64,000 nt of DNA from Chitinophaga pinensis (GTDB taxonomy: Bacteria > Bacteroidota > Bacteroidia > NS11-12g > UBA955). Made by a program: the position numbers and the translations under genes. Location of the stretch: the NCBI GenBank assembly GCA_945888525.1, contig CAMDAF010000002.1:1-64000 (forward strand). Reading direction: 5' to 3'. Positions 49,852-60,397 of this stretch are shown here, one piece after another; the first letter of the stretch is position 1, and each line of letters begins with the position of its first letter. The notes beneath the pieces are model-generated. The model did no database searches and was not told where the DNA came from. It saw only the letters and a list, made by a program, of their open reading frames with translations.

Positions 49852-50656
49852 TTTTTGGCAAAGGGCTATCACCGGTGTGTTCTTTGTAGGTGGCATTTGC
49901 GGTCTAACCCTATACAATGAATATAGTTTTCTGATTCTATTGTGTGCAATTTGCGCATTCGGTTTGTTTGAATATTACAAAATAGTTTTCAAAGGATTGT
50001 TTCACTACTCACAGGCAATCTTTGTATTTATAGGACTTGGCATCGTTTGCCTCAAATATTGGTTTAGTGATTGGGTGGTTTATTTATTGCCCATTATATT
50101 TCCTTTGGCTACCTTTAGTGTTCTGTTTTCAAAAAATAGAGAATGGAAATCTTTGGCCTATTTATTCTCTGGCCTATTTTATATTGCTTTTCCCTTGCTG
50201 TTTTTCTTTCTAAGTGCATTCCACCAAGAGGCAATCCCCGAATCGCCGCAAACTGTCTTTATGCCCTTATTGGCCCTAAATTTATTTGTCCTCATATGGT
50301 GCAGTGATACTTTTGCCTACGTTAGCGGCAAATTATTTGGCAAAAACAAAATGTTTGAAGCTGTTTCTCCTGGCAAAACATGGGAAGGCTTTATAGGAGG
50401 CTTGGTATTAACCTGCAGTTTTTCTACCGTGTTAGCGCATTTTTTCCATATCCCCATGCATGTTAACTTAACCGTTGCGCTATGCAGTGTGTTGTTCGGC
50501 ACTTTGGGCGATTTGGTAGAAAGTATGCTAAAAAGGGAATTTAAAATAAAAGATTCTGGCAATATTTTACCAGGCCATGGTGGCATATTAGATCGATTTG
50601 ATGCGCTTTTGATTTCGCTGCCTTTTACAGCCCTTTGCTATTATTTGCTGCTGTAA
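49844..50656 (+). CDS. cdsA: Phosphatidate cytidylyltransferase
   Basis: C-terminal signature GTLGDLVESMLKREFKIKDSGNILPGHGGILDRFD. Confidence 0.96.
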   Translation: MNNFWQRAITGVFFVGGICGLTLYNEYSFLILLCAICAFGLFEYYKIVFKGLFHYSQAIFVFIGLGIVCLKYWFSDWVVYLLPIIFPLATFSVLFSKNREWKSLAYLFSGLFYIAFPLLFFFLSAFHQEAIPESPQTVFMPLLALNLFVLIWCSDTFAYVSGKLFGKNKMFEAVSPGKTWEGFIGGLVLTCSFSTVLAHFFHIPMHVNLTVALCSVLFGTLGDLVESMLKREFKIKDSGNILPGHGGILDRFDALLISLPFTALCYYLLL

Positions 50657-51076
50657 TTAAATCGTTGCGATTACTTTCAATTCAATTCCTATAGGCGTTG
50701 GTAGGCAATTAATCTCCAAAGTTGTCCTACAAGGCTGGTTTTCAGAAAAATACTCTGCCCAAATTTTGTTGTAAATCGGAAAATCATCTTTCATATTGGT
50801 AAGAAATACCGTTACATCAACTATCTTATCCCAACTGCTTCCTGAATCCTCTAGGATGTATTTGATATTTTGAAAAACACTATGGCATTGTTTGGCTATG
50901 TCATAGCTAATGATATTTCTATTTTCATCCAGTTCAACGCCGGGAATTACTTTGGTTCCGCGTTCCCTTGGACCAACTCCACTTAAAAATAATAAATTCC
51001 CAACCCTTTTTGCATGAGGGTATAATCCAACTGGCTCTGGAGCCTTACTTGATTCTATACTGTTATTTTGATCCAT
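50657..51076 (-). CDS. RidA family protein
   Basis: RidA-like fold motifs: GPRERGTKV...QNIKYILEDSGSSWDKIVDVTVFLTNM. Confidence 0.85.
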   Translation of the reverse strand: MDQNNSIESSKAPEPVGLYPHAKRVGNLLFLSGVGPRERGTKVIPGVELDENRNIISYDIAKQCHSVFQNIKYILEDSGSSWDKIVDVTVFLTNMKDDFPIYNKIWAEYFSENQPCRTTLEINCLPTPIGIELKVIATI

Positions 51077-51281
51077 TTATTTTTTGCTGCAAGAACACAC
51101 AATATAAGTTTTGATAAAATATCTTGGTGATTTAGTTCGCTAATTACGCCCTTTTTTTTTATTTACTTTCCACAATCTTCTAAATCAAGCGTTAAAGTCG
51201 ACTAAGGCACTTACATTGAAGGCAAGTACTTATATTTAACAGTTGAATTTCTCGAAATTAGTTGTTACTTCGCGGGGCATT

Positions 51282-53546
51282 ATGACAATTTCAAAACTTC
51301 AAAAAGATGCCCTTGATTACCATAGCATGGGCAGACCTGGTAAAATTGAGGTAATATCAACCAAACCAACTCAAACAAAAAGAGATCTTAGTTTAGCCTA
51401 CTCACCCGGTGTTGCTGAACCTTGTTTAAAAATTGCCGAGAACCCTAGTGATGTTTATAAATATACAGCCAAAGGCAACTTGGTTGCAGTAATAAGCAAT
51501 GGCACTGCTGTGCTTGGTTTAGGAGACATCGGTGCTGAAGCATCAAAACCAGTAATGGAAGGCAAAGCTGTATTGTTTAAAATATTCGCCGACATCGACG
51601 TTTTTGATATTGAGTTAAACACCAAAGATGTTGAAAGTTTTATCCAATGCGTAAAAGCAATGGAACCAACTTTTGGAGGTATAAACCTAGAAGACATTAA
51701 AGCGCCAGAATGTTTCGAAATCGAAAGAAGGCTTAGGGATGAATTAAATATTCCAATCATGCACGACGACCAGCATGGGACTGCAATTATTAGTGGGGCA
51801 GCATTATTGAACGCACTTGAAGTCGTAAATAAATCTATATCAGAAATAAAGATGGTTGTAAACGGTGCAGGTGCAAGCGCAATGAGCTGCAGCAAGTTGT
51901 TTATTGCCCTTGGTGTTAAAAAGGAAAATTTAATCATGCTTGACAGCAAAGGAACTTTAAACAAAGAAAGAACCGACCTTGATGAATACAAGCAATTTTT
52001 CGTAAATGAAACCAAAACAAACACCTTAGGAGACGCCTTAAAAAATGCAGATGTTTTTGTGGGATTATCCAAAGCCAATATTCTATCCCAAGACATGATT
52101 AGAAGCATGGCTAAAGACCCTATCGTATTTGCCATGGCTAATCCTGATCCTGAAATTGCGTACGACTTAGCCATTGCCTCTAGAGAAGATATTATAATGG
52201 CAACTGGCAGAAGCGACCATCCTAATCAAGTGAACAATGTTCTTGGTTTCCCTTTTATTTTTAGAGGAGCCTTAGACGTGCGTGCGACTAAAATAAACGA
52301 AGAGATGAAATTGGCGGCTGTAAAAGCCATTGCACAATTAGCAAAAGAACCTGTTCCAGAATCGGTAATGATGGCTTATAATGAGACTGCTTTGGAATTT
52401 GGAAGAAACTATATTATCCCAAAGCCAATTGACCCAAGACTAATAGAAGCAGTAAGCCCAGCAGTTGCCAAAGCGGCAATGGATAGCGGCGTTGCAATGA
52501 ATCCAATACAAGATTGGGATGCTTACCGCTTAGAACTCAGAAATAGAATGGGCTTAGACAATAAGTTCATTCGTCGAATGATGACGCAAGCCCGTCAAAA
52601 CCCTAAACAAGTTGTATTTGCGGAAGCAGATAACATAAAAATTCTTAAGGCTGCAGTTATTGCAAAAGAAGAGGGTATTGCTATTCCTGTACTTTTAGGT
52701 AACAGTATAAAAATCAGAGCACTCATGGAAGAAAATGGCATTGATTTGGGTGATGTTAAAATTATCGATCCACTAACTGAAGATGCAAAACGCGAAGAAT
52801 ATGGCCTAAAGTTTTTTGAAAAAAGACAAAGAAAAGGTGTCAATATATATGAATCAGTTAAATTAATGCGCGATAGAAATTATTTTGGTTGCATGATGGT
52901 TAATGAGGGCGAATGTGATGCCTTCATTTCTGGATTGACCAAAAACTACCCTAAATCTTTAAAACCTGCCATGCAAATTATTGGCAAAGAACAAGGAATT
53001 ACAAAGATTTCTGGCATGTACATTATCATGACCAAAAAGGGTCCGTATTTCTTTTCGGATACAACAGTGAACATAAATCCTACTGCGGATGAATTGGTAG
53101 AAATAGCCAAAGTGACCCATGCTGAAGTTTTAAAACTCGGCGTTAAACCAGTAATGGCTATGCTGAGTTACAGCAACTTTGGAAGCGCTAAAGGAGAAGT
53201 GCCCGAAAAAGTTTCAAGCGCAGTGAGCTATTTACATAAAAACCATCCTGAAATTGTTATTGATGGCGACATTCAAGCAAATTTTGCTATGAACAATGAA
53301 ATGATGAAAGAAAATTTCCCTTTCAGTAAATTGATCGACAAACATGTAAATACTTTCATTTTCCCTAACCTTGCAGCGGGCAATATTGCATACAAGTTTG
53401 CCCAAAGTTTTGGAAATGCTGAGAGCATGGGTCCAGTTTTGCTTGGCTTCAATAAGTCTGTTCACTTCCTTCAATTGGGAAGTTCTGTTCGCGAAATCGT
53501 CAATATGGTTGCAGTTGCTGTTTTGGATGCACAGGCCAAAAAATAA
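51282..53546 (+). CDS. maeB: NADP-dependent malic enzyme with phosphotransacetylase-like domain
   Basis: LSLAYSPGVAEPC, HDDQHGTAII, VNGAGASAMSCSKL; C-terminal PTA-like domain (VFAEADNIKILKAA). Confidence 0.95.
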   Translation: MTISKLQKDALDYHSMGRPGKIEVISTKPTQTKRDLSLAYSPGVAEPCLKIAENPSDVYKYTAKGNLVAVISNGTAVLGLGDIGAEASKPVMEGKAVLFKIFADIDVFDIELNTKDVESFIQCVKAMEPTFGGINLEDIKAPECFEIERRLRDELNIPIMHDDQHGTAIISGAALLNALEVVNKSISEIKMVVNGAGASAMSCSKLFIALGVKKENLIMLDSKGTLNKERTDLDEYKQFFVNETKTNTLGDALKNADVFVGLSKANILSQDMIRSMAKDPIVFAMANPDPEIAYDLAIASREDIIMATGRSDHPNQVNNVLGFPFIFRGALDVRATKINEEMKLAAVKAIAQLAKEPVPESVMMAYNETALEFGRNYIIPKPIDPRLIEAVSPAVAKAAMDSGVAMNPIQDWDAYRLELRNRMGLDNKFIRRMMTQARQNPKQVVFAEADNIKILKAAVIAKEEGIAIPVLLGNSIKIRALMEENGIDLGDVKIIDPLTEDAKREEYGLKFFEKRQRKGVNIYESVKLMRDRNYFGCMMVNEGECDAFISGLTKNYPKSLKPAMQIIGKEQGITKISGMYIIMTKKGPYFFSDTTVNINPTADELVEIAKVTHAEVLKLGVKPVMAMLSYSNFGSAKGEVPEKVSSAVSYLHKNHPEIVIDGDIQANFAMNNEMMKENFPFSKLIDKHVNTFIFPNLAAGNIAYKFAQSFGNAESMGPVLLGFNKSVHFLQLGSSVREIVNMVAVAVLDAQAKK

Positions 53547-53563
53547 AAAGATATAAATCAATA

Positions 53564-53593
53564 AAAAACCCGTGAAATAATTCACGGGTTTTT
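53564..53593. terminator. Bidirectional terminator between maeB and fabD
   Basis: AAAAACCCGTGAA-ATAA-TTCACGGGTTTTT. Confidence 0.9.
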
Positions 53594-53613
53594 CTATTTT
53601 ATAATTTAAATAA

Positions 53614-54492
53614 TTAATTCAATTCTGAAGTAGGAGCAATCTTTTTAACCAAACCCTGTAGGACTTTTCCTGGGCCTAATTCTGTGAAACTATTGGCGCC
53701 ATCTCTCACCATTGATTGTACACATTGGGTCCATTTCACAGGAGCCGTAAGTTGTTTTAACAAATTTCTTTTTATTGCAGCTGGATCAGATTCAGGTTCA
53801 GCGCTTACATTTTGATAAACTGGGCATAAAGGCGTTTTGAAATTGGTGTTCTCAATAGCAGTAGCCAATTTGTCTTCTGCGGGCTTCATTAATGGCGAAT
53901 GGAAAGCTCCACCCACTTGCAATACCAATGCACGTTTGGCGCCTGCCGCCTTTAACATTTCGCAAGCTTCATTGATTGCATCAATGTCACCTGATATCAC
54001 CAATTGCCCTGGACAGTTATAATTTGCAGGCACAACAACCCCTGAAGTTATTGATGCACAAATCTCTTCAACTTTTTGATCGTCTAATCCTAAGACAGCA
54101 GCCATAGTGCTGGGTTTTAGTTCACAGGCTTCTTGCATAGCCATTGCTCTGCTATACACCAATTTTAGTCCATCTTCAAAGTCTAAAGTGCCGTTAGCAA
54201 CTAAGGCTGAAAACTCACCTAAACTATGCCCAGCAACCATCTTAGGTTGAAAATCTTCACCAAGGCACTTCGCTGCAATTACTGAATGAAGAAAAATAGC
54301 AGGTTGGGTTATTCGGGTTTGTCTTAAACCTTCATCTGTGCCATTGAACATTTCTTCTGTAATGTTAAAACCAAGTATAGTATTTGCTTGATTAAAAAGA
54401 GTTCTAGCGATTTCATATTGATCATATAGATCCTTACCCATTCCTACAAACTGGGCACCTTGTCCCGGAAAAATATATGCTTTCTTACTCAT
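53614..54492 (-). CDS. fabD: Malonyl-CoA:ACP S-malonyltransferase
   Basis: FPGQGAQFVGMGKDL, VAGHSLGEFSAL. Confidence 0.97.
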   Translation of the reverse strand: MSKKAYIFPGQGAQFVGMGKDLYDQYEIARTLFNQANTILGFNITEEMFNGTDEGLRQTRITQPAIFLHSVIAAKCLGEDFQPKMVAGHSLGEFSALVANGTLDFEDGLKLVYSRAMAMQEACELKPSTMAAVLGLDDQKVEEICASITSGVVVPANYNCPGQLVISGDIDAINEACEMLKAAGAKRALVLQVGGAFHSPLMKPAEDKLATAIENTNFKTPLCPVYQNVSAEPESDPAAIKRNLLKQLTAPVKWTQCVQSMVRDGANSFTELGPGKVLQGLVKKIAPTSELN

Positions 54493-54527
54493 GGTTTATT
54501 TCTTGTTCAATTTTATAACATTATTCA

Positions 54528-54881
54528 TTAATTACCAAGCTCGATTTCGGATTTTTCTTTCTTGGTCAAACCCAATTTCACCAAGTTATAACTGTGTAAA
54601 ACAAGTTCTTCTATAAAGGCATTTTGCAAGGTCAAAACATCTACACTGTTCCAATGTTTTTTATTCATATGGTAAGCGCCTCTAATTTGGCTGTATTCTT
54701 CCCTGAGTTCAATTGCTCTCTCAGGATTGCATTTTAAATTCACCTCTCCAAATTCAGAAATACTGCAGAGCGCAAATATTTTACTTTTTACTTTAAAGAC
54801 TAGGGTGTCAGGCCCAAAAGGACATTCCTCGATTACTGAAGGAAGATTTAAACAAAATTGGCGAAAGTGTTCGATGTCCAC
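54528..54881 (-). CDS. MmcQ/YjbR family protein
   Basis: LPSVIEECPFGPDTLVFKVKSKIFAL...HMNKKHWNSVDV. Confidence 0.9.
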   Translation of the reverse strand: MDIEHFRQFCLNLPSVIEECPFGPDTLVFKVKSKIFALCSISEFGEVNLKCNPERAIELREEYSQIRGAYHMNKKHWNSVDVLTLQNAFIEELVLHSYNLVKLGLTKKEKSEIELGN

Positions 54882-54897
54882 ACGTCAAAAATACCGC

Positions 54898-55371
54898 TTA
54901 GCCTTGGTATTTACCAAATATTGATTCCAATTTTTGTTCTCTGTAACTAAAAATACCTTCCAATTGTTTTCTGATAAAAAGAAAATTAGCCAATTGCCCC
55001 AAAAACCCAAATGGGATTTTGTAGTGTATGGTATCATTCATTAAAACACCGCCTTCAATAGCAACGAGTTCATGTCTATGGTGCCATAATTGGTAAGGCC
55101 CAAAACGCTGTTCATCGATAAAGTATTTCAAATTTTCAACGTGCGTAATTTCTGTAACCCATTCGGTTCTGTATCCAGGCAAGGGTGTAATGTCGTACAC
55201 TATAATTTGACCGGCAAACATCTTGTCACCTTCTTTCACATCATTCTTAATTTTAAACCCCATATGCTCAGGGGTGATGGTTTTTAAGTTGTAGGGAGAA
55301 GATAAAAAATTCCAAGCTTCTTCTAAAGAAATTGGTAGTTTTTGTGCGGTTTTTTTGCAGTAAATAGCCAT
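54898..55371 (-). CDS. SRPBCC family protein
   Basis: SLEEAWNFLSSPYNLKTITPEHMGFKI...FIRKQLEGIFSYRE. Confidence 0.85.
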   Translation of the reverse strand: MAIYCKKTAQKLPISLEEAWNFLSSPYNLKTITPEHMGFKIKNDVKEGDKMFAGQIIVYDITPLPGYRTEWVTEITHVENLKYFIDEQRFGPYQLWHHRHELVAIEGGVLMNDTIHYKIPFGFLGQLANFLFIRKQLEGIFSYREQKLESIFGKYQG

Positions 55372-55422
55372 TGTATATTCAAAGACAATTTAAACTAGAA
55401 TTAGTTTTGATGTATTGAAGGA

Positions 55423-55815
55423 CTAAAATTTATCGATGGTCTCAGTTAAATACTCCCAATAAAAATATCGACTCAATAAAAGCCCTTTTTGTTTCCATGA
55501 AATGTCCTCTGGTATTGAATTTAATATGCCTTCAATGTATCTTAATAAAGATTCTAAATCATATTTTTTCATCACAAAAATATTGTAACCTGACAGGCTG
55601 GTAATTTGTTTGTCTTTAAATTCAGAATCCTTCCATACAGTTCTTAGCAACCCTTTTTCATCGCAAATATTGAAAGAAAAAACCTCAGAACCATTCTTGC
55701 CTTGCTCGCCAATTTCCAATTCAATATTGACAAAGAAACCTCCTTCCGACAAATCCATATCCATTAGAGAAACGCCAAACTCTCCCTCTATGGATTTTAA
55801 AATTAATTTTGCCAT
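55423..55815 (-). CDS. Hypothetical protein
   Basis: Complete ORF closely upstream of ftcD-related genes; no family recognised. Confidence 0.55.
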   Translation of the reverse strand: MAKLILKSIEGEFGVSLMDMDLSEGGFFVNIELEIGEQGKNGSEVFSFNICDEKGLLRTVWKDSEFKDKQITSLSGYNIFVMKKYDLESLLRYIEGILNSIPEDISWKQKGLLLSRYFYWEYLTETIDKF

Positions 55816-55818
55816 AAA

Positions 55819-57510
55819 TTAAAAATTTATAGCCTCTTCAACTTTCAATAAAATTTCATCAATTTGTTTGTGGTTATTTGCCAATATGGATTTTGCCTCA
55901 GTAGCATACTTTTTAGCTGTCTCTTTGTCTTTTAATCCCTTGGCGTTAACCATGACATTAAAATACGCGCCCCTTACCGCAGTTTTAACACAAAGCAATC
56001 CAACGCCAGCATCTGTTATGCTATTTGGGTTTCCATGTTCAACCATATACTTCAAAATGTCAATACCGCTATATGCAACTTTCATGGTTTTTAATGGAAT
56101 TTCTGTGGCATAAATAGAAGCTGCTTCAATTGCGGAACTGCGAATTGATTTCTCGTCATCCGTGTTCTTAGGCAATTGAAACGAATCCATAATTTTATTA
56201 AATGCATTGGTGTCTTCATCAACCAAATACAGCAACTCTTTCTTAATTTCTTGAGCCTTTTCAGCCCATCCAGAAAATACATTTAATTGGTCTTCCCAAC
56301 CCCTCTTTTCAGCGCTCAGATTGGCAACCATAGAACCCAATGCCACGCCTAAAGCGGCACTTAATGCACTTACAGAACCTCCGCCAGGCGCCGGACTTTC
56401 ACTAGCCGTTTCATTGACAAAATCTAAGACGTTATAATCTACCAATAATTTCTTAGAGCGGTCCATTAACACATATTCTATAATCCGTTCGCTAGGCTTA
56501 AATTCTCCCAATTGGTTCAATCCAAGAGATTGGACTGCAATTTCTATCAATTCATTTTCACTTACACCCAAACTTCTGCCTTGCAAAGCTAAATAGTGTT
56601 TTCCTGCATCCAAAAGTGGTTGCAAAGGAACCAGGCCTACCAATTCACTGCCTGTTACACGTATACCCCTGTCATTTGCTTTTAAACAAACTTCATCAAA
56701 GGCCTTATGGACGGATGTAATCTTATAATTGGTTAGGTTCATACTAATTTGAGCCATGCCATATTCTTCGATATACCAACCAATCGCTTTTACCGACTTT
56801 AATGTACCGGGTATTCTCACTGGCTCTCCATTTTCATCCAAAACTGTTTTGCCACTTATAGGATTTCCTTCTCTTTTTACACGACCAGCTTCCCTAACAT
56901 CAAACGCAATTCTATTTGCAAGACGCGTTGACTTTGTATTTAAATTGATATTGTAGGCAATTAAAAAATCACGCGCACCAATCACAGTTGCGCCATGCTT
57001 TAATGGCAATTCTACAGGACCAAAATCTGGTTTCCATTCAGGTAGTTTGATCTTTTCAGAAAACCCTTCGTATTCACCTCCTCTTATAACAGACAAATTT
57101 GATCTTTGCTTATTGGCTTGTGCGTCTTCGTATAAATAAACCGGAATGCCTAAAGAACCTGCAACTTTTTCAGCCAAAACCATAGACCATTTCGCGCATT
57201 CTTCCATGGTTATTCCACTTACCGGAACCAATGGACAAACATCAGTTGCCCCCATTCTAGGATGCTCACCTTTATGGGTTCGCATGTCTATAAGTTCTGC
57301 CGCTTTTTGAATGCCTAAAAACGCAGCCTCTACAACTCTAGAAGGTTCGCCGGCAAAAGTCACAACCGTTCTGTTGGTAGCTTTACCCATATCTACATGA
57401 AGCAACATGACACCATCTACTGATTCTATCGCATCTGTAATCTGTTTTATAATATTGGCATCTCTGCCCTCACTAAAGTTTGGAACACATTCTATAATTT
57501 TTTGAAGCAT
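55819..57510 (-). CDS. ftcD: Glutamate formimidoyltransferase / formimidotetrahydrofolate cyclodeaminase
   Basis: IIECVPNFSEGRD, MRTHKGEHPRMGATDVCPLVPV; C-terminal SPAPGGGSVSALSAALG. Confidence 0.96.
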   Translation of the reverse strand: MLQKIIECVPNFSEGRDANIIKQITDAIESVDGVMLLHVDMGKATNRTVVTFAGEPSRVVEAAFLGIQKAAELIDMRTHKGEHPRMGATDVCPLVPVSGITMEECAKWSMVLAEKVAGSLGIPVYLYEDAQANKQRSNLSVIRGGEYEGFSEKIKLPEWKPDFGPVELPLKHGATVIGARDFLIAYNINLNTKSTRLANRIAFDVREAGRVKREGNPISGKTVLDENGEPVRIPGTLKSVKAIGWYIEEYGMAQISMNLTNYKITSVHKAFDEVCLKANDRGIRVTGSELVGLVPLQPLLDAGKHYLALQGRSLGVSENELIEIAVQSLGLNQLGEFKPSERIIEYVLMDRSKKLLVDYNVLDFVNETASESPAPGGGSVSALSAALGVALGSMVANLSAEKRGWEDQLNVFSGWAEKAQEIKKELLYLVDEDTNAFNKIMDSFQLPKNTDDEKSIRSSAIEAASIYATEIPLKTMKVAYSGIDILKYMVEHGNPNSITDAGVGLLCVKTAVRGAYFNVMVNAKGLKDKETAKKYATEAKSILANNHKQIDEILLKVEEAINF

Positions 57511-57574
57511 GCTGCAAAATAAGTTCAATTTATGGTTATTTTAAAAATTAAGTCACCTAAAAATATAAATTTCT

Positions 57575-57582
57575 TACCTTTG
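57575..57582 (+). promoter_or_regulatory. -7 box TACCTTTG
   Basis: Exact TAnnTTTG match, 4 nt before the ATG at 57587. Confidence 0.6.
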
Positions 57583-57586
57583 TAAT

Positions 57587-58279
57587 ATGAAGTTAAGAAG
57601 TAATTTATTGCCTTTATTGGCATTTCTAATTTTTACACCCATAGCCAAAGCTCAAATGTGCCCTTGTGAATTTGGAAAAGACAGCACAATTAAGCCGCTT
57701 CGTTACGAGATTGGAATAAATGGATATACATACAACGAACAGTTAATCAATTTCTCTTGGAATAGATCCTATTTTCAAAAAAATTATATTCCTGGTATTA
57801 AAATAAAAAGACACTTTGATCATTTTTCAGCTAGACTAGGATTTGACTACACGGAAGCAAAATACGAATTAGAGACCTCAGGCGTAATGTATTGGAACAA
57901 AAATATTGGTTCCAATTATTCAAAAACATTAAAATTAGGAATTGAGAAAACGGTATTGAATAACGCTTTTCAAATTTTTGTTGCGGCCGACTTGGTTCTA
58001 TTAAGTTCCAATTATTCAGGAATTACAGAAGGATGGGGCGATATAGCACCATACTATAAATTTCCTTATAATTTCAAATTGAATGCACTAGGAATATCTC
58101 CAAGCCTTGGTATAAAGTATCGACCAATAGAGAGAATATCTATTAGCTTGGAAACTTCCCTTTCAATTCTATATTGGCAAACAAAGGGAAATCAATCTCC
58201 TTATAGAAATGAGAGTTCGACTGCTTTAGTTGTCAATCCTATAGGACTATTGTCACTGAATTACCATCTTTTCCGTTAA
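57587..58279 (+). CDS. Hypothetical outer-membrane beta-barrel-like protein
   Basis: Signal peptide (LIFTPIAKAQ) and a C-terminal aromatic residue (NYHLFR). Confidence 0.6.
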   Translation: MKLRSNLLPLLAFLIFTPIAKAQMCPCEFGKDSTIKPLRYEIGINGYTYNEQLINFSWNRSYFQKNYIPGIKIKRHFDHFSARLGFDYTEAKYELETSGVMYWNKNIGSNYSKTLKLGIEKTVLNNAFQIFVAADLVLLSSNYSGITEGWGDIAPYYKFPYNFKLNALGISPSLGIKYRPIERISISLETSLSILYWQTKGNQSPYRNESSTALVVNPIGLLSLNYHLFR

Positions 58280-58770
58280 GAAATTTTTTCAAAAACACAT
58301 AAATCAAAAGCATATAGATGTGCTTCATCAATTCGATGTGATTCTCTATAAACTTCTTTCCAATCTTCTAATCTCCATTTAGGAAAATAAGTGTCAATGT
58401 TCTCAAAGGAGTGCCCTACAAAAGTGATATAGAGCTTATTGGCAACTTGGAGCATTTGTGAATACACCATTCCTCCACCGATAACCATTACTTCCTCAGT
58501 GTTTTCAGGTATGGCTTTTAGTGCCTCTTCGATAGATTGAACATGCACAAACCCTTCAATAATATCTTTACCACTCGATGAAATGACAATATTTAAACGC
58601 TTAGGTAAAGGTTTGCCTAAAGACAGCATCGTGTTTCTGCCCATAATTAATGGCTTTCCAATGGTATGTTGTTTAAACCATTTAAAATCATCTGGCAAAT
58701 GCCAAAGAAGTTTGTTTTCAGAACCTATTCCGTAATTAGAGTCTATCGCAGCAATTAATGAAATTAACAT
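58276..58770 (-). CDS. folA: Dihydrofolate reductase
   Basis: LIAAIDSNYGIGSENKLLWHLPDDFKWFKQHTIGKPLIMGRNT. Confidence 0.97.
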   Translation of the reverse strand: MLISLIAAIDSNYGIGSENKLLWHLPDDFKWFKQHTIGKPLIMGRNTMLSLGKPLPKRLNIVISSSGKDIIEGFVHVQSIEEALKAIPENTEEVMVIGGGMVYSQMLQVANKLYITFVGHSFENIDTYFPKWRLEDWKEVYRESHRIDEAHLYAFDLCVFEKIS

Positions 58771-58800
58771 ATATTACTGCAAAGAAACATTGAAATAAAT

Positions 58801-60198
58801 TTATTTCAGCAATAACTGCAGTAAATAATAAAATCCTCCGGCCATAAGCATCGTAACAGGCAAGGTCAGGATCCAAGCAATAGCTATACTTTTAATGGTA
58901 TCAGGCTGTAGGTTTTTTACCCCTTTTGAGGCAGTCATTGCTCCAGCTACACCAGATGACAACACATGGGTTGTTGAAACGGGAAGACCAAATCCAGAAC
59001 TTAATCCGATTGTTGCTGCTGCGGTTAACTCAGCAGTTGCACCCTCAGCGTAGGTCATATGTCTTTTTCCTATTTTCTCACCAATCGTAATTGCAATGCG
59101 TTTCCAGCCAATCATGGTGCCAAGACCTAAACACAGAGCGATCATAATGGTTACCCACTTTGGAGAATATTCAACATCGTTTTTTAAATAAGTCAGTTCT
59201 GAACTTACAATTTCAGCATTGGCTTTAGAATCCATAGATGTTGGGTTCTTCAATTCTACAGTTAACTTTTTATTTAATTTGGAAATTGAAGTACGTAATT
59301 CAACTATAATCTTCTTCTTATCCTGATTAGGAACTATTGAATCATTTTTAGTTAACTGAAACTTTTCGAGATTTGCTTTTGTTTCATTAACGTTGACAAG
59401 AAGATCAGCTTTGTTTTCCTTCTCCAAAACGATTTCTATTTTGTTTAATGATTCCAATGATTTTGAATAATCAAACTCCGAATTTAATGCAAACTGTATC
59501 GGCATAAAAGTTATTAATATAATCAACATTAAACCAATGCCTTTTTGGCCATCGTTGTTTCCGTGAAAGAAGCTAACCAAAGTGCAAGTTGTTATCAATA
59601 TTGCTCTAATCCACGCAGGTGGCCTTGTGCCTAATTCGGGCTCCTTAAATATTTGCTTTTTAGTTTTGATTAATCTTCTTAAGACATACATCAATAATAT
59701 CGTTACAGAAAAACCAATCAATGGAGAAACAAGCAATGACAAACCAATTTCAGAGGCTTTTTGCCAATTCGGACCATCCCCGCCATGAATCATTAAGAAG
59801 ACAACCCCGCCACCCAATATCGAACCAATTAAAGTGTGTGATGAACTACAAGGTATGCCAAAATACCAAGTGCCTAAATTCCAAACTATGCCTGAAAGAA
59901 GTATGCCTAAAACCAAACTAACGCTCTCGCCGGTGCTCAGTAAAACCAAATCATTTAATGGAAGCAAGCTAACAATTCCCATTGCAACTTTATACCCCCA
60001 AAAGCTGCTTAAAAACAAGCCAATGAAATTCCAAAGCCCAGACCAAACTATTGCATAGGTTGGCTTTAATGAACCTGTGTAAATTACGGTTGCTACAGCG
60101 TTTGCTGTATCATGAAAGCCATTGGCAAATTCAAAAATACAGACAGCCAAGACACATAAAACAAATAATGCTGCTATTCCAGTTTCTAATCCAAACAT
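58801..60198 (-). CDS. PiT family inorganic phosphate transporter
   Basis: ANGFHDTANAVAT and GLPVSTTHVLSSGV motifs; central soluble coiled-coil insert. Confidence 0.95.
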   Translation of the reverse strand: MFGLETGIAALFVLCVLAVCIFEFANGFHDTANAVATVIYTGSLKPTYAIVWSGLWNFIGLFLSSFWGYKVAMGIVSLLPLNDLVLLSTGESVSLVLGILLSGIVWNLGTWYFGIPCSSSHTLIGSILGGGVVFLMIHGGDGPNWQKASEIGLSLLVSPLIGFSVTILLMYVLRRLIKTKKQIFKEPELGTRPPAWIRAILITTCTLVSFFHGNNDGQKGIGLMLIILITFMPIQFALNSEFDYSKSLESLNKIEIVLEKENKADLLVNVNETKANLEKFQLTKNDSIVPNQDKKKIIVELRTSISKLNKKLTVELKNPTSMDSKANAEIVSSELTYLKNDVEYSPKWVTIMIALCLGLGTMIGWKRIAITIGEKIGKRHMTYAEGATAELTAAATIGLSSGFGLPVSTTHVLSSGVAGAMTASKGVKNLQPDTIKSIAIAWILTLPVTMLMAGGFYYLLQLLLK

Positions 60199-60397
60199 AA
60201 GGTTGCAAATATTGCTTTTGAATATTAAACTAACACTAATTTTAAAACATTTTAATGTTTATTGTTGTTTCAATTTTCAAAAACCAAACCTATACCCAAA
60301 ATTAATGTCTAATTTTTGGTACAATACTTGTTTAGGGTAAAGAAAGGCAAGTGTTAATTTGCCAAACCAAGTCATTAAAACACTAACAATTAAGCTT

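Noticed and set aside
51455-52174. 239-aa minus-strand ORF inside maeB
   Set aside because: Antisense to a strongly supported malic enzyme; hydrophobic, Ser-rich shadow-frame composition.
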